Source: 79-D21 sp964521575 (GTDB lineage: Bacteria > Synergistota > Synergistia > Synergistales > 79-D21). Taken from it: 41,098 bases of DNA. The notes beneath the pieces were generated by a model that saw only the letters and a program-made list of their open reading frames with translations, searched no databases and was not told the DNA's origin. The stretch spans positions 1 to 41,098 of the forward strand of contig CAZFSR010000014.1 in the NCBI GenBank assembly GCA_964521575.1. The letters are read 5' to 3'. Positions 23,573 to 30,830 of this stretch are shown here, piece after piece. A program made the translations under genes and the position numbers. Position 1 is the stretch's first letter. Each line of letters opens with the position of its first letter.

Positions 23573-23606
23573 AAAAAAAGGGCCGGCGGGTTGATCCCGC
23601 CGGCCC
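23573..23606 (-). terminator. Intrinsic terminator after gdh copy 2
   Basis: A perfect 11-bp GC stem (23606-23596 with 23590-23580, five-base loop) is followed on the minus strand by seven T (23579-23573). It separates the two dehydrogenase transcripts. Confidence 0.95.
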
Positions 23607-23652
23607 TTTGAAACCGAAAAGATGACATTTCAGTCAGGTCGAACTGTGCTCC

Positions 23653-24930
23653 TTAGAGGAACGTCCCACGCAGGCGGACGGCGTCGGCCACGCGCTGGAT
23701 GGCAACCATGAAGGCGGCACGGCGCATCTTGACGTTCTTCTCGCCGGCGTAATCCCAAACCCTCTTGAAGTTGTCGGTCATGATGTGGTTCAGCCTCTTG
23801 AGGTACTCCTCCTCGGTCCAGAAGAAGCCCGCAAGATCCTGGCACCACTCGAAGTAGGAGCCGATAACGCCGCCGCTGTTGGCGAGGAAGTCGGGAACGA
23901 TGATGACGTTCTTCTTGGCGAGAACCTCGTCGGCTTCCGGGGTGACGGGGCCATTCGCGCCTTCGACGATGTACTTGGCCTGGACCTTCTCTGCGTTCTT
24001 GGCATTGACGGCGCCTTCCAGGGCGCAGGGGCAGAGCACGTCAACGGGCAGGAAAAGAAGTTCTTCTCCGTCGAGCTTCTTCACGCCGGGCTGGTTGAAG
24101 CCTTCAAGAAGCTTTTTCGGGTGGGCGTTGGCAAAGGCGATGGCGGCGGGGATGTCAAGGCCTTCGGGAGCGTAGTATGCCCCGGTGATGTCGCTGATGG
24201 CAACGACTTTCGCGCCATTCTCATGCAGGGTGAGGGCCGTGAATGTTCCGACGTTGCCAAAGCCCTGTACCGCCACCGTGGCTCCCTTGACTGCCTTGCC
24301 GACAACCTTGAGCAGTTCCATGGCGCAGGTCGCGACGCCGACGCCGGTGGCCTGGGTGCGGCCCTTGGAACCCCAGAGGGAGATGGGCTTGCCGGTGAAG
24401 ATGGCGGGTTCCATGTTGCCGCGCATCTTGCTGATGGTGTCCATGAGCCAGATCATTTCCTGACCGCCGGTGTTCACGTCGGGGGCCGGAACGTCGGTCC
24501 ATGCGCCGACGATGGGCTCGATACGGGCAGCCAGTCCGCGGGTGATGCGCTCCTTCTCGCCCTTGGAAAGCTCAAGCGGGTTGCACTCGACGCCGCCCTT
24601 GCCGCCGCCGTAGGGAATACCGGCGAGGGAACATTTCCAGGTCATCAGCATGGCGAGTGCTTCGCACTCATCCATGCAAACCTCGGGGTGGAACCGCAGA
24701 CCGCCCTTGTTGGGGCCGAGGGCGGAGTTGTGCTGGATCCGGTAGCCATTGAAGACCTTCGTCGTCCCGTCGTCCATGACGACCGGGATGGAGACGGCGA
24801 GTTTGCGGTCGGAATGGCTCAGAATCTCGACGAGCTCCTCTTCGAGACCCATTTCCTCCGCTGCCGCGTAGAAATTCTTCAGGGCGATATCGAGCAGAAC
24901 GTTGTTGGAAGTACGCTTGACCACGGACAT
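23653..24930 (-). CDS. Glutamate dehydrogenase (Glu/Leu/Phe/Val family), copy 2
   Basis: A 425-aa paralogue of the neighbouring dehydrogenase. NKGGLRFHPEV, GIPYGGGKGGV, DVPAPDVNTGGQEM, VAVQGFGNVGTFTA, EGANGPVTPEADEVL and DFLANSGGVIGSYFEW are all present. The N terminus differs from copy 1. Its codons look especially uniform, with very frequent AAG, GGC and CTC-type codons, which may indicate high expression. Start is ATG 24930 with AGGAGGTG eight bases upstream; the frame extends further but without a better start. It has an excellent promoter and terminator of its own. The two enzymes may serve opposite directions or different cofactors, which the sequence does not settle. Confidence 0.94.
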   Translation of the reverse strand: MSVVKRTSNNVLLDIALKNFYAAAEEMGLEEELVEILSHSDRKLAVSIPVVMDDGTTKVFNGYRIQHNSALGPNKGGLRFHPEVCMDECEALAMLMTWKCSLAGIPYGGGKGGVECNPLELSKGEKERITRGLAARIEPIVGAWTDVPAPDVNTGGQEMIWLMDTISKMRGNMEPAIFTGKPISLWGSKGRTQATGVGVATCAMELLKVVGKAVKGATVAVQGFGNVGTFTALTLHENGAKVVAISDITGAYYAPEGLDIPAAIAFANAHPKKLLEGFNQPGVKKLDGEELLFLPVDVLCPCALEGAVNAKNAEKVQAKYIVEGANGPVTPEADEVLAKKNVIIVPDFLANSGGVIGSYFEWCQDLAGFFWTEEEYLKRLNHIMTDNFKRVWDYAGEKNVKMRRAAFMVAIQRVADAVRLRGTFL

Positions 24931-24955
24931 GGAACAAACACCTCCTGATAGGTTT

Positions 24956-24969
24956 CCCCCCATGGGGGG
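24956..24969. repeat. Palindrome in the gdh copy 2 leader
   Basis: CCCCCCATGGGGGG, a perfect 14-bp palindrome ending about 25 bp upstream of the start codon, just before the ribosome-binding site. It could fold in the mRNA or be bound as DNA. Confidence 0.5.
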
Positions 24970-25026
24970 ATATCTGGACCGAATGAACCCCAAGCGTTGC
25001 CGGATACATTATCCAAAGCCTTGCTT

Positions 25027-25054
25027 ATGATATGTGAATAGAATCTCTTGTCAA
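25027..25054 (-). promoter_or_regulatory. Promoter of gdh copy 2
   Basis: Minus-strand consensus -35 TTGACA (25054-25049), 16-bp spacer, TATCAT (25032-25027). Start of transcription is predicted near 25020, giving a leader of about 90 nt. Confidence 0.8.
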
Positions 25055-25071
25055 GGGGCGATCTGGAGAAA

Positions 25072-25110
25072 AGAAAAGGAAGCATCCCGGACCGGGATGC
25101 TTCCTTTTCT
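25072..25110. terminator. Terminator after the UC-motif selenoprotein gene
   Basis: A 17-bp perfect stem (25072-25088 with 25094-25110, five-base loop) bounded by purine-rich sequence on the left, so T-rich CTTTTCTTTTCTCC follows on the minus strand. It ends the selenoprotein transcript and insulates the gdh copy 2 promoter. Confidence 0.85.
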
Positions 25111-25144
25111 CGGATAAACAAGGTTTTCCGCAGGTTCCGAAAGG

Positions 25145-25435
25145 TTAGAGAATGGCCGTTTCCACAACGACCATCGTGCTCCAGAACATCCCTTTCGCGT
25201 CAACCCGTACGACGTTCCCTTCGAAAGCCATGTCTTTCGGGACCCACAACGTCACGCCTTCCTGCCTGAGTTCAAGGCAGTTTTCAGGATCCTCGGGTTT
25301 TCCTCCCTCGACGAGGGCGGCTTTGTGTGCACATCAGCCGGACCCGATGCGGGTGATCTCGATGTGGCCTTCCCCATTCCACTTGAGAAAAGTTTCGCGC
25401 GCCTTACCGCTCAGTTGAAGCACCAACTCATCCAT
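25145..25435 (-). CDS. Small selenoprotein with a Sec-Cys (UC) motif, read through in-frame UGA
   Basis: From ATG 25435 (GGAAGGAAG ribosome-binding site about 8-14 nt upstream) the frame is open to TAA 25147-25145 except for one UGA at 25336-25334, codon 34. Read as selenocysteine this gives a 96-aa protein with the motif IGSG-Sec-CAHKAALVEGG. The part after UGA (ENCLELRQEGVTLWVPKDMAFEGNVVRVDA) keeps protein-like composition. The layout resembles HesB/IscA-like or CC/UC-motif small selenoproteins; the family is uncertain. A hairpin with the geometry of a bacterial SECIS follows the UGA. It has its own promoter, a palindrome at the transcription start and a terminator. The alternative, two short unrelated ORFs or a pseudogene, looks unlikely given the second selenoprotein 1 kb away. 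Confidence 0.78.
25302..25320 (-). promoter_or_regulatory. Bacterial SECIS-like hairpin of the UC-motif selenoprotein
   Basis: Downstream of the UGA the mRNA reads CCGCCCUCGUCGAGGGAGG. CCCUC pairs with GAGGG (5 bp) around the loop GUC, and CC pairs with GG below a G-A mismatch. The loop starts 21 nt after the UGA and begins with G. This fits the published bacterial SECIS pattern: short upper stem, G among the first two loop bases, 16-37 nt from UGA. Confidence 0.7.
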
Positions 25436-25451
25436 ACTTTTTCACTTCCTT

Positions 25452-25466
25452 CCCTAGGCCCTAGGG
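25452..25466. promoter_or_regulatory. Perfect palindrome at the transcription start of the UC-selenoprotein gene
   Basis: CCCTAGG-C-CCTAGGG, a perfect 7-1-7 inverted repeat. It lies just downstream of the -10 and covers the predicted start site near 25462, the classic position of a repressor operator. Confidence 0.65.
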
Positions 25467-25468
25467 AG

Positions 25469-25497
25469 ATTATACCCCCATGATGTATTCTAGCCAA
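25469..25497 (-). promoter_or_regulatory. Promoter of the UC-motif selenoprotein gene
   Basis: Minus-strand TTGGCT (25497-25492), 17 bp, perfect TATAAT (25474-25469). It overlaps the last codons of the pseudouridine synthase gene, so the selenoprotein gene has its own transcript. Confidence 0.75.
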
Positions 25498-26405
25498 CCC
25501 TTGCTTCGCAGGACCTCCTGGATGTCTTTCGGCGGGGAACAGATCAGGTTCCGCCCGGAGATCTCCTCGAGGCAACGCGGCAAGTCCGGGAATTCAATCA
25601 TCCAGGCGTGGAGAAGGGGGCGGTGGACCCCCCGCTGAGCCCAGAAACGGTTTGGGCCGAAACGCCCGTACTTTGGGTCCCCCAGGATCGGGAACCCTCG
25701 GTGGGCCAAGTGGAACCTCGCCTGGTGGGACAGGCCCGTCACCAGTTCGACCCTCAGGAGAGAGAGTTCCCGGTCCCCGATGACCTTGACGAAATGCGTC
25801 AATGCCGGCTCCCCGTCCGGGGCCGTTTCGACCAGGTTCCTGGCAGGATCCTTCTTTATCGGGGCATCGATCCGTCCTGAGGAAGGGGCTTCCCCCAGGA
25901 CGATCGCAAGGTACGTCTTCTTCACCTTTCGGGCTCGCCAGGCTTCCTGCAGGGCCCGAAGCGCGGGCCCTGCCAAGGCGACGGTGACAATCCCCGAGGT
26001 GTTGCGGTCCAAGCGGTTGACGGCACTCGGGCGAAAACCGTCCGAGGAACCGGGGAACCGGTTCCAAACGCGCCCGATCAGGCTGTCGTCTCCCGGACCA
26101 GCCGGCTGCACGAGCAAGCCCGCCGGCTTGTCCAGGACCCAGACGGACTTGCCCTCAAAAACGAAGGAAAGGTCCGCGCGGCCGGTTCCCGGTTCTTTCG
26201 ACCTGGGAGCTTCCCAGGGAACCGATATTTCCTGGCCCTCCTCCGGGCGGGAGGAAGGATCTGCGGGTTGCCCCCCGAGAAGGACCTCTCCTTTCCTGAG
26301 AGCACCCATGATTCTCCCGAGGGGGACCTGGGGCCATCGCGTCCTCAATATGCGGTCAAGCCTGCGGCCTGAGTCGTTTTCTGACGTCTTGAACGTGTAG
26401 GTCAT
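25470..26405 (-). CDS. RluA-family RNA pseudouridine synthase
   Basis: A 311-aa enzyme isomerising uridine to pseudouridine in rRNA or tRNA. The N-terminal S4-like domain (about 12-60) precedes the catalytic domain with LDKPAGLLVQPAG, the active-site motif NRLDRNTSGIV (catalytic Asp near residue 134), KKTYLAIVLG and GLSHQARFHLAHRGFPILGDPKYG. His replaces Arg in the usual HRLDR by a neighbour shift only (Asn-Arg-Leu-Asp-Arg); the catalytic Asp is kept. The RluA/RluC/RluD choice cannot be made. The start overlaps no other gene; AAGGAGGG lies about 12 nt upstream, just after the selW terminator. Confidence 0.92.
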   Translation of the reverse strand: MTYTFKTSENDSGRRLDRILRTRWPQVPLGRIMGALRKGEVLLGGQPADPSSRPEEGQEISVPWEAPRSKEPGTGRADLSFVFEGKSVWVLDKPAGLLVQPAGPGDDSLIGRVWNRFPGSSDGFRPSAVNRLDRNTSGIVTVALAGPALRALQEAWRARKVKKTYLAIVLGEAPSSGRIDAPIKKDPARNLVETAPDGEPALTHFVKVIGDRELSLLRVELVTGLSHQARFHLAHRGFPILGDPKYGRFGPNRFWAQRGVHRPLLHAWMIEFPDLPRCLEEISGRNLICSPPKDIQEVLRSKGWLEYIMGV

Positions 26406-26428
26406 TCGCCTTCGTGCCCTCCTTGGGC

Positions 26429-26460
26429 AAAAAAAGTGCGGCGAATGAAACCTTCGCCGC
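26429..26460 (-). terminator. Intrinsic terminator after the SelW-like gene
   Basis: A perfect 8-bp stem GCGGCGAA/TTCGCCGC (26460-26453 with 26445-26438, seven-base loop) is followed on the minus strand, after AC, by seven T (26435-26429). Confidence 0.9.
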
Positions 26461-26485
26461 CTTGCCGGCCAAACTCGTTCCTCGG

Positions 26486-26722
26486 TTACACGAACCGCTC
26501 CGTTTCCTCCAGGAGGAAAGCCGGATCCACATGCATCCCCGTGGCCCGCTTGCTATAAACCAGTTCCCCGTTGACGGAGAACTCGAACACTCCCCCGCTG
26601 GAGGGAACGAGTTCAAAGGATTCGATCTGGTTTTTATACTTGCCCAGCAAAGTCCCGGCAACGCCGAGAGCCCTTTCGAGGTACCCTCAAGCCGTGCAGT
26701 ATTCCAGCTTTATCCTCATCAT
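26486..26722 (-). CDS. SelW-like (Rdx family) selenoprotein, read through in-frame UGA
   Basis: From ATG 26722 the minus strand is open to TAA 26488-26486, interrupted only by UGA at 26689-26687 (codon 12). Read as Sec the 78-aa product starts IKLEYCTA-Sec-GYLERAL, the thioredoxin-like CxxU redox motif of SelW/SelT/Rdx proteins. It continues with FELVPSSGGVFEFSVNGELVYSKRATG, equally characteristic of the family, so the reading on both sides of UGA is confirmed by homology. The family is thought to act in thiol redox control. GGGGG about nine bases upstream serves as ribosome-binding site. A SECIS-like hairpin follows the UGA. Promoter and terminator indicate a monocistronic unit. Confidence 0.93.
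26653..26669 (-). promoter_or_regulatory. Bacterial SECIS-like hairpin of the SelW-like gene
   Basis: The mRNA UCUCGGC-GUU-GCCGGGA forms a 7-bp stem (one G-U pair) with loop GUU. The loop begins 24 nt after the UGA and starts with G, matching the bacterial SECIS pattern and closely resembling the hairpin in the other selenoprotein gene. Confidence 0.8.
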
Positions 26723-26761
26723 GGTTCTCGACCCCCTGCCCTGGGATTCTCCTGCTTTGCC

Positions 26762-26791
26762 ATTTTATCACATTATGAGGATGAGTGACGA
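26762..26791 (-). promoter_or_regulatory. Promoter of the SelW-like gene
   Basis: Minus-strand TCGTCA (26791-26786), 18 bp, TAAAAT (26767-26762) preceded by TGA (extended -10). It is located directly after the yhaM stop; transcription would start near 26755. Confidence 0.55.
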
Positions 26792-26804
26792 AAAGGGAAG
26801 GGAC

Positions 26805-27818
26805 TCACTCCTGCCACTTCCAGAACCGTCGCTGTGCCGAGTAGTGGAAGTCGCTGATCTCCTCTCCCTCCTGGAGAGAGCCCGTCGCATCTCCCCAACA
26901 GAAAAGGCGGAAATCCAGCTCGTCGGCAGAAGACACGATCATCGCTTCCGGGGTGGCGGGCAGGACTGCAGCCCCATACTCTTTTTGGCCGTGATGGCTC
27001 AGCAGGATATGCCCGATGGCGAGTGTTGACCTTGCGTCCAGCCCAAACGATTCCGCATAGCGGACGAAACGGGCGAAGCCCGGCCCCACGTGGTCGAGCA
27101 CGGCGCCGGGCAGGGTCATCTCTGGGACCGGAGAAAGGGTATAGGACTCGACTTTGCCAAGGTCATGAAGCAAGGCCCCGGCTACAACCAGTTCGAGATC
27201 GACCGCAGCGTGGGGAGTCGCCTCCGCCGCCTTCCCCATCGCCAGCGCCAGCCTCGTGACCGAAACGGTATGTTCAAGCAAGCCGTGGGCGTAAGCGTGA
27301 TGGTGGGTTACGGCAGCAGGAGAATGCTTGAAGCGCTCCCAGAACTCACCCGAGAAGACCTGCTCCAGGAAGGGGCGAAAACGCCCCGAAGCGAGAACGA
27401 GTTCCCAAAACGCCTTTTCAAGCTCTTCCAGGGGCACGGGAGCGGCCTGCACGTAAAGGGAAGGGGGATATTTCTCCTGATCCAGCAGGTAAAGGGCATT
27501 CACGTTGACCTGAGGCTGTCCCCTGAATTCAACCATCTTTCCCTGGACTCCAAGCGACTTGCCCCTGAGAGTTCTCGTAAGGATTGCCGACGAGGGGTCG
27601 ATGGCCGTCTTGCCGCCTTCGGACAAATCCCACCAGGCGGCATCCCCCCAGATTTTCCCGTCGAAGCTTCCCGTTGAATCCGAAAGGGTGATTTCCCAGA
27701 ACGGCCTCCCGTTCTTGTCGCATCTTTGCGTAAGTTTCTGTACGACGCCGATGCCCTTGAACGGCTCTCCGGGGCCGAGTTTCCTGATTTCTACGCAGCT
27801 TGAGGTCTTTTCTTCCAT
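26805..27818 (-). CDS. 3'-5' exoribonuclease YhaM family (OB-fold plus HD domain)
   Basis: A 337-aa protein. The N-terminal OB-fold nucleic-acid-binding domain (about 10-120; GVVQKLTQRCDKNGRPFWEITLSD) is followed by an HD hydrolase domain with THHHAYAHGLLEHTVSV and GALLHDLGKVESY (metal-binding His and Asp) and GHILLSHHGQKEYGAAVLP. B. subtilis YhaM is a 3'-5' exonuclease with this layout. The ATG 27818 lies eight bases after the apgM stop, with only GCGGAG immediately before it, so translation is probably coupled. It is the last gene of the serA operon. Confidence 0.9.
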   Translation of the reverse strand: MEEKTSSCVEIRKLGPGEPFKGIGVVQKLTQRCDKNGRPFWEITLSDSTGSFDGKIWGDAAWWDLSEGGKTAIDPSSAILTRTLRGKSLGVQGKMVEFRGQPQVNVNALYLLDQEKYPPSLYVQAAPVPLEELEKAFWELVLASGRFRPFLEQVFSGEFWERFKHSPAAVTHHHAYAHGLLEHTVSVTRLALAMGKAAEATPHAAVDLELVVAGALLHDLGKVESYTLSPVPEMTLPGAVLDHVGPGFARFVRYAESFGLDARSTLAIGHILLSHHGQKEYGAAVLPATPEAMIVSSADELDFRLFCWGDATGSLQEGEEISDFHYSAQRRFWKWQE

Positions 27819-27826
27819 CTCCGCTC

Positions 27827-29038
27827 TCAGGCTCCGTATTTGGCCAGGCGCAAACCGTGGGCCAGGATCAGTCCCATGAGGCAGTGAGCAGGAATACGGC
27901 CGTGAATCCCACGGGCGGTCATCCTCTCGCCGAAGGCAAGAACCTCGTCCGGTCTTCCCCAGGCACTCTGGAGCAGGAAGGGCACGGGATGCCAGGAATG
28001 CCCTTTCATCTGGCTCGGGGTGCTATGGTCTCCCGTGATGACGAGGACGTCCGGGTGAAGGTCCGTCAGCCGCGGCATAAGCCGGTCGACTTTCTCGATG
28101 ACTTCCCTCTTGGCCTTGAAATCCCCGTCCTCCCCCCGGCTATCCGTATACTTGACGTGGACGAAGAAAAAGTCATGGGCATCCCAATGCGCTTCGAGCG
28201 TGGAGAAAAGATCTTCCATCGTTCTGCCTGCATCCAGGATCTCCATTCCAACCAGCCTGGCGAGCCCCCTGTACATGGGATAGGTTGCGATGGCAGCCGG
28301 GGAGATCTTGTAGAGATCCGCCATCCCGGGGATGACCGGCGCCCCGGAAAATCCTCTCAGGAGGCAGCCGTTGGCTGCCGGTTCATCCGAAAGCACCTCC
28401 CGGACCCTCCTCACGAGGGCATTGACGACAACGGCTGTTTTCTCTCCTGAAGGTTCAAGCGCGCTGGCCCACTTCATCGGGAGGCCTTCCTTCTGGGGAT
28501 CGGCGTCCGCGACGGCCTCCGAAAGGCCACCCCCCGACATGACGACGACGAAACGATGCTCTTCTCCGGGGTAGAAACGGACAGCGGTCCCCTCGACCTC
28601 CCTGATTTCGTTCCTGAGCCGGTCGATTATCATGCGGTTTTTCTCCGAGCTGATGCGCCCCGCCCTCCGATCGACGACCAAATCGCCGGGCCCGAACGTC
28701 GCGAAATTTCCCCTGGCGCAGATTTCCCCGCTCTTGACCTCTGCCCCTACTCCCAGGGCTTCCAGGATTCCCCGTCCAATCCTGTATTCCAGGGGATCAT
28801 AGCCAAAGAGCCCCAAATGCCCGGGGCCGCTGCCGGGCGTGATCCCGATGTCGACCATCTCGAGCATGCCGCACTCCGACTGGGCGGCAATCTCGTCCAT
28901 GTTCGGCGTATAGGCTTTCTCCAGCTCGGTCTGCCCTGTTTCCGACGGCAACCCGCCGAGTCCGTCCATGACCAGGAGGACCATCTTTGAAGAACCCTTC
29001 TGGGCCAATGTCCTCAGCAATTCCATCCTTGCTCCCAT
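27827..29038 (-). CDS. apgM: 2,3-bisphosphoglycerate-independent phosphoglycerate mutase, archaeal type
   Basis: A 403-aa glycolytic enzyme interconverting 3- and 2-phosphoglycerate. It belongs to the alkaline-phosphatase superfamily: MVLLVMDGLGG with a metal Asp, TPGSGPGHLGLFGYDP with the phosphoserine, HVKYTDSRGEDGD, and VITGDHSTPSQMKGHSWHPVP with metal Asp/His. The ApgM subfamily call comes from size and the GDHSTPS motif. ATG 29038 has GGGAGGTG six bases upstream; the longer frame (to 29164) has no comparable site. It follows serA after 79 bp, so two enzymes that use 3-phosphoglycerate are expressed together. Confidence 0.93.
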   Translation of the reverse strand: MGARMELLRTLAQKGSSKMVLLVMDGLGGLPSETGQTELEKAYTPNMDEIAAQSECGMLEMVDIGITPGSGPGHLGLFGYDPLEYRIGRGILEALGVGAEVKSGEICARGNFATFGPGDLVVDRRAGRISSEKNRMIIDRLRNEIREVEGTAVRFYPGEEHRFVVVMSGGGLSEAVADADPQKEGLPMKWASALEPSGEKTAVVVNALVRRVREVLSDEPAANGCLLRGFSGAPVIPGMADLYKISPAAIATYPMYRGLARLVGMEILDAGRTMEDLFSTLEAHWDAHDFFFVHVKYTDSRGEDGDFKAKREVIEKVDRLMPRLTDLHPDVLVITGDHSTPSQMKGHSWHPVPFLLQSAWGRPDEVLAFGERMTARGIHGRIPAHCLMGLILAHGLRLAKYGA

Positions 29039-29117
29039 GTTGCGCACCTCCCGCGAAAGGAAATCCTCGAATAGCCCTATTGTAAGCGAAGGGGCCCCCT
29101 CACGGAGTACGAAAGGC

Positions 29118-30752
29118 TTACCTGGCGTCGAAATCCAGGCAAACCGCCCAGAGCAAGTCGGCATCCAACCGAAGGGCCTCTACAATTTCGACCGGAACCC
29201 CACTGTCGATCTGGAGGGCCCCGAGAGCCTGTCCATTCCCGTTCTTCCTGCCCAGGGCGAAATTCGCGATATTCACCCCTGCCCGGCCAAGAAGGGAGCC
29301 AACGCGCCCGATCACTCCGGGCCGGTCGAAATTGCTGAAGAGGAGGACCGCTCCTTGCGGGACAAAATCGATCCAATACCCGTTGACATCCACGATCCGC
29401 ATCTTTCCTTCCTCGGTGACGGTTCCCACGATCGAAACGGGTTCCCCATCCGAGAGGAACGTCGCTTCTAGACAATTTCGGTAGGTTCCCGATTCCCCCC
29501 TGCCCTCCTCGACGCAAATTCCCCTCTCTGCGGCAAGGAGGGGCGCCACCATGAGGTTGACCTCGGGCCCCTGGCGTACCTCCAGGAACCCCTTGAGCAG
29601 GGAGACGGTGAAAGGGGCGAATCGGTAGGGAAGTTCGAAGGAAACCGCTTCTTCTTCCTCGAAAAGCGGGCCCCTTCGGACCACCCGGAGGGTTTTCGCG
29701 GCACGCGGCGCCAGATTGGCCCCAAGGATGCCGATACGCCTGGCAAGGTCGAGAAAGGCCCTTCTGCCCCCGGACATCCGCTGCTCGACAAACGGCAGGT
29801 TGACCGCATGCTCGTATGGTTCCCCCCTGAGAGCGGCAAGCAGGTTTTCGGCCGCGATGCGCGCCACTGCCGACTGTGCTTCCTCCGTGTTCGCGCCCAG
29901 GTGGGGGGTCAGGACCACACGATCCGACAAATCCACCGCCATGAGCGGGTTCCTTTGACCAGGCGGCTCCGACGAGTAGACATCAAAAGCCAAACGGGCA
30001 AGATGACCCGCCCTGAGGGCTTCGGCACATGCGCTCTCGTCCACGAGGGTCCCCCTGGCGCAATTGATCAGGCAGGCCCCCACTCGAAAGGCTTCCAGTT
30101 CCCTGGGCCCGATCATCCCGCGTGTTTCCGCGGTCGCCGGGACATGCAGGGTCACGATGTCCGCATACCCGAGCGCCTGGTGAAGATCCGTGAATCGCCG
30201 GACTCCGAGAGTCTCCATTCGACACGCCGAAACATACGGGTCGTAGGCGGCAACCTCCATCCCGAAGGCTTTCGCCCGGAGGGCAACCTGCGTCCCGATC
30301 CGCCCCAGCCCCACAACCAGGAGTCTGCGGCCATGAAGCTGGAATCCCATGAAGGATTTTCGCTCCCAGGCCCCCGAGGTGACCGACGCATGAGCCTGCG
30401 GCAACTTTCTCGCCATGGAGAGCATAAGGGCCATCGTGTGCTCGGTCGCCGCGAGGGTGTTCCCCGTTGGGGCGTTGATCACGACGACCCCGCGGCGGCT
30501 TGCCTCGGCGAGGTCGATATTGTCGACACCGACTCCCGCCCGCGCCGCGACCTTCAACCCCGGTGCCCTTTCAAGGAGTTCGCGGTCAATCGTTGTCCCG
30601 CTCCGCGTAATGATGGCGTCCATGCTCCCTATTTCTTCAAGAAGCGCTCCCCTGGAAATCCTGGGCCTAAGAAACAGTTCGACATCAGGGGCCGCCTCCA
30701 GCAGACGGGCTCCCTCTTCGTGCACGGGCTCGGCGATCATGACCTTCCACAT
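29118..30752 (-). CDS. serA: D-3-phosphoglycerate dehydrogenase, long ACT-domain form
   Basis: First enzyme of serine biosynthesis, 544 aa. The catalytic and NAD domains cover about residues 1-315 (LLVVGLGRIGTQVA, INCARGTLVDE, VVLTPHLGANTEEAQ with catalytic Arg and His). The intervening ASB domain runs about 316-460. A C-terminal ACT domain (about 470-544; VLLFSNFDRPGVIGRVGSLLGRAGVNIANFALGR) allows serine feedback. ATG 30752 has GGAGGTG five bases upstream. The intrinsic terminator of the attenuator sits directly before that ribosome-binding site. Expression is thus probably set by the serine leader peptide. Confidence 0.96.
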   Translation of the reverse strand: MWKVMIAEPVHEEGARLLEAAPDVELFLRPRISRGALLEEIGSMDAIITRSGTTIDRELLERAPGLKVAARAGVGVDNIDLAEASRRGVVVINAPTGNTLAATEHTMALMLSMARKLPQAHASVTSGAWERKSFMGFQLHGRRLLVVGLGRIGTQVALRAKAFGMEVAAYDPYVSACRMETLGVRRFTDLHQALGYADIVTLHVPATAETRGMIGPRELEAFRVGACLINCARGTLVDESACAEALRAGHLARLAFDVYSSEPPGQRNPLMAVDLSDRVVLTPHLGANTEEAQSAVARIAAENLLAALRGEPYEHAVNLPFVEQRMSGGRRAFLDLARRIGILGANLAPRAAKTLRVVRRGPLFEEEEAVSFELPYRFAPFTVSLLKGFLEVRQGPEVNLMVAPLLAAERGICVEEGRGESGTYRNCLEATFLSDGEPVSIVGTVTEEGKMRIVDVNGYWIDFVPQGAVLLFSNFDRPGVIGRVGSLLGRAGVNIANFALGRKNGNGQALGALQIDSGVPVEIVEALRLDADLLWAVCLDFDAR

Positions 30753-30766
30753 GGGAACACCTCCAG

Positions 30767-30800
30767 AAAAAAAATGGGACCGGGATGTTCTCCCGGTCCC
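30767..30800 (-). terminator. Attenuator terminator of the serA operon
   Basis: A perfect 10-bp stem GGGACCGGGA/TCCCGGTCCC (30800-30791 with 30785-30776, five-base loop) is followed on the minus strand, after A, by eight T (30774-30767). It lies between the leader ORF and the serA ribosome-binding site. An upstream segment CTCCCGGCCC (30856-30847) can pair with its 5' arm (seven contiguous pairs, one mismatch, two pairs), giving an antiterminator. Confidence 0.85.
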
Positions 30801-30830
30801 TGTCCATTCCCTGCTGTCGTTACGGGTGTG

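Noticed and set aside
23785..24948. 387-aa plus-strand ORF opposite gdh copy 2
   Set aside because: It is a long antisense frame produced by strong codon bias of the real gene; it has no recognisable motif and no ribosome-binding site.
25152..25418. 88-aa plus-strand ORF over the UC-selenoprotein gene
   Set aside because: It lacks a ribosome-binding site and motifs, while the minus-strand reading with one UGA has promoter, ribosome-binding site, hairpin and terminator.
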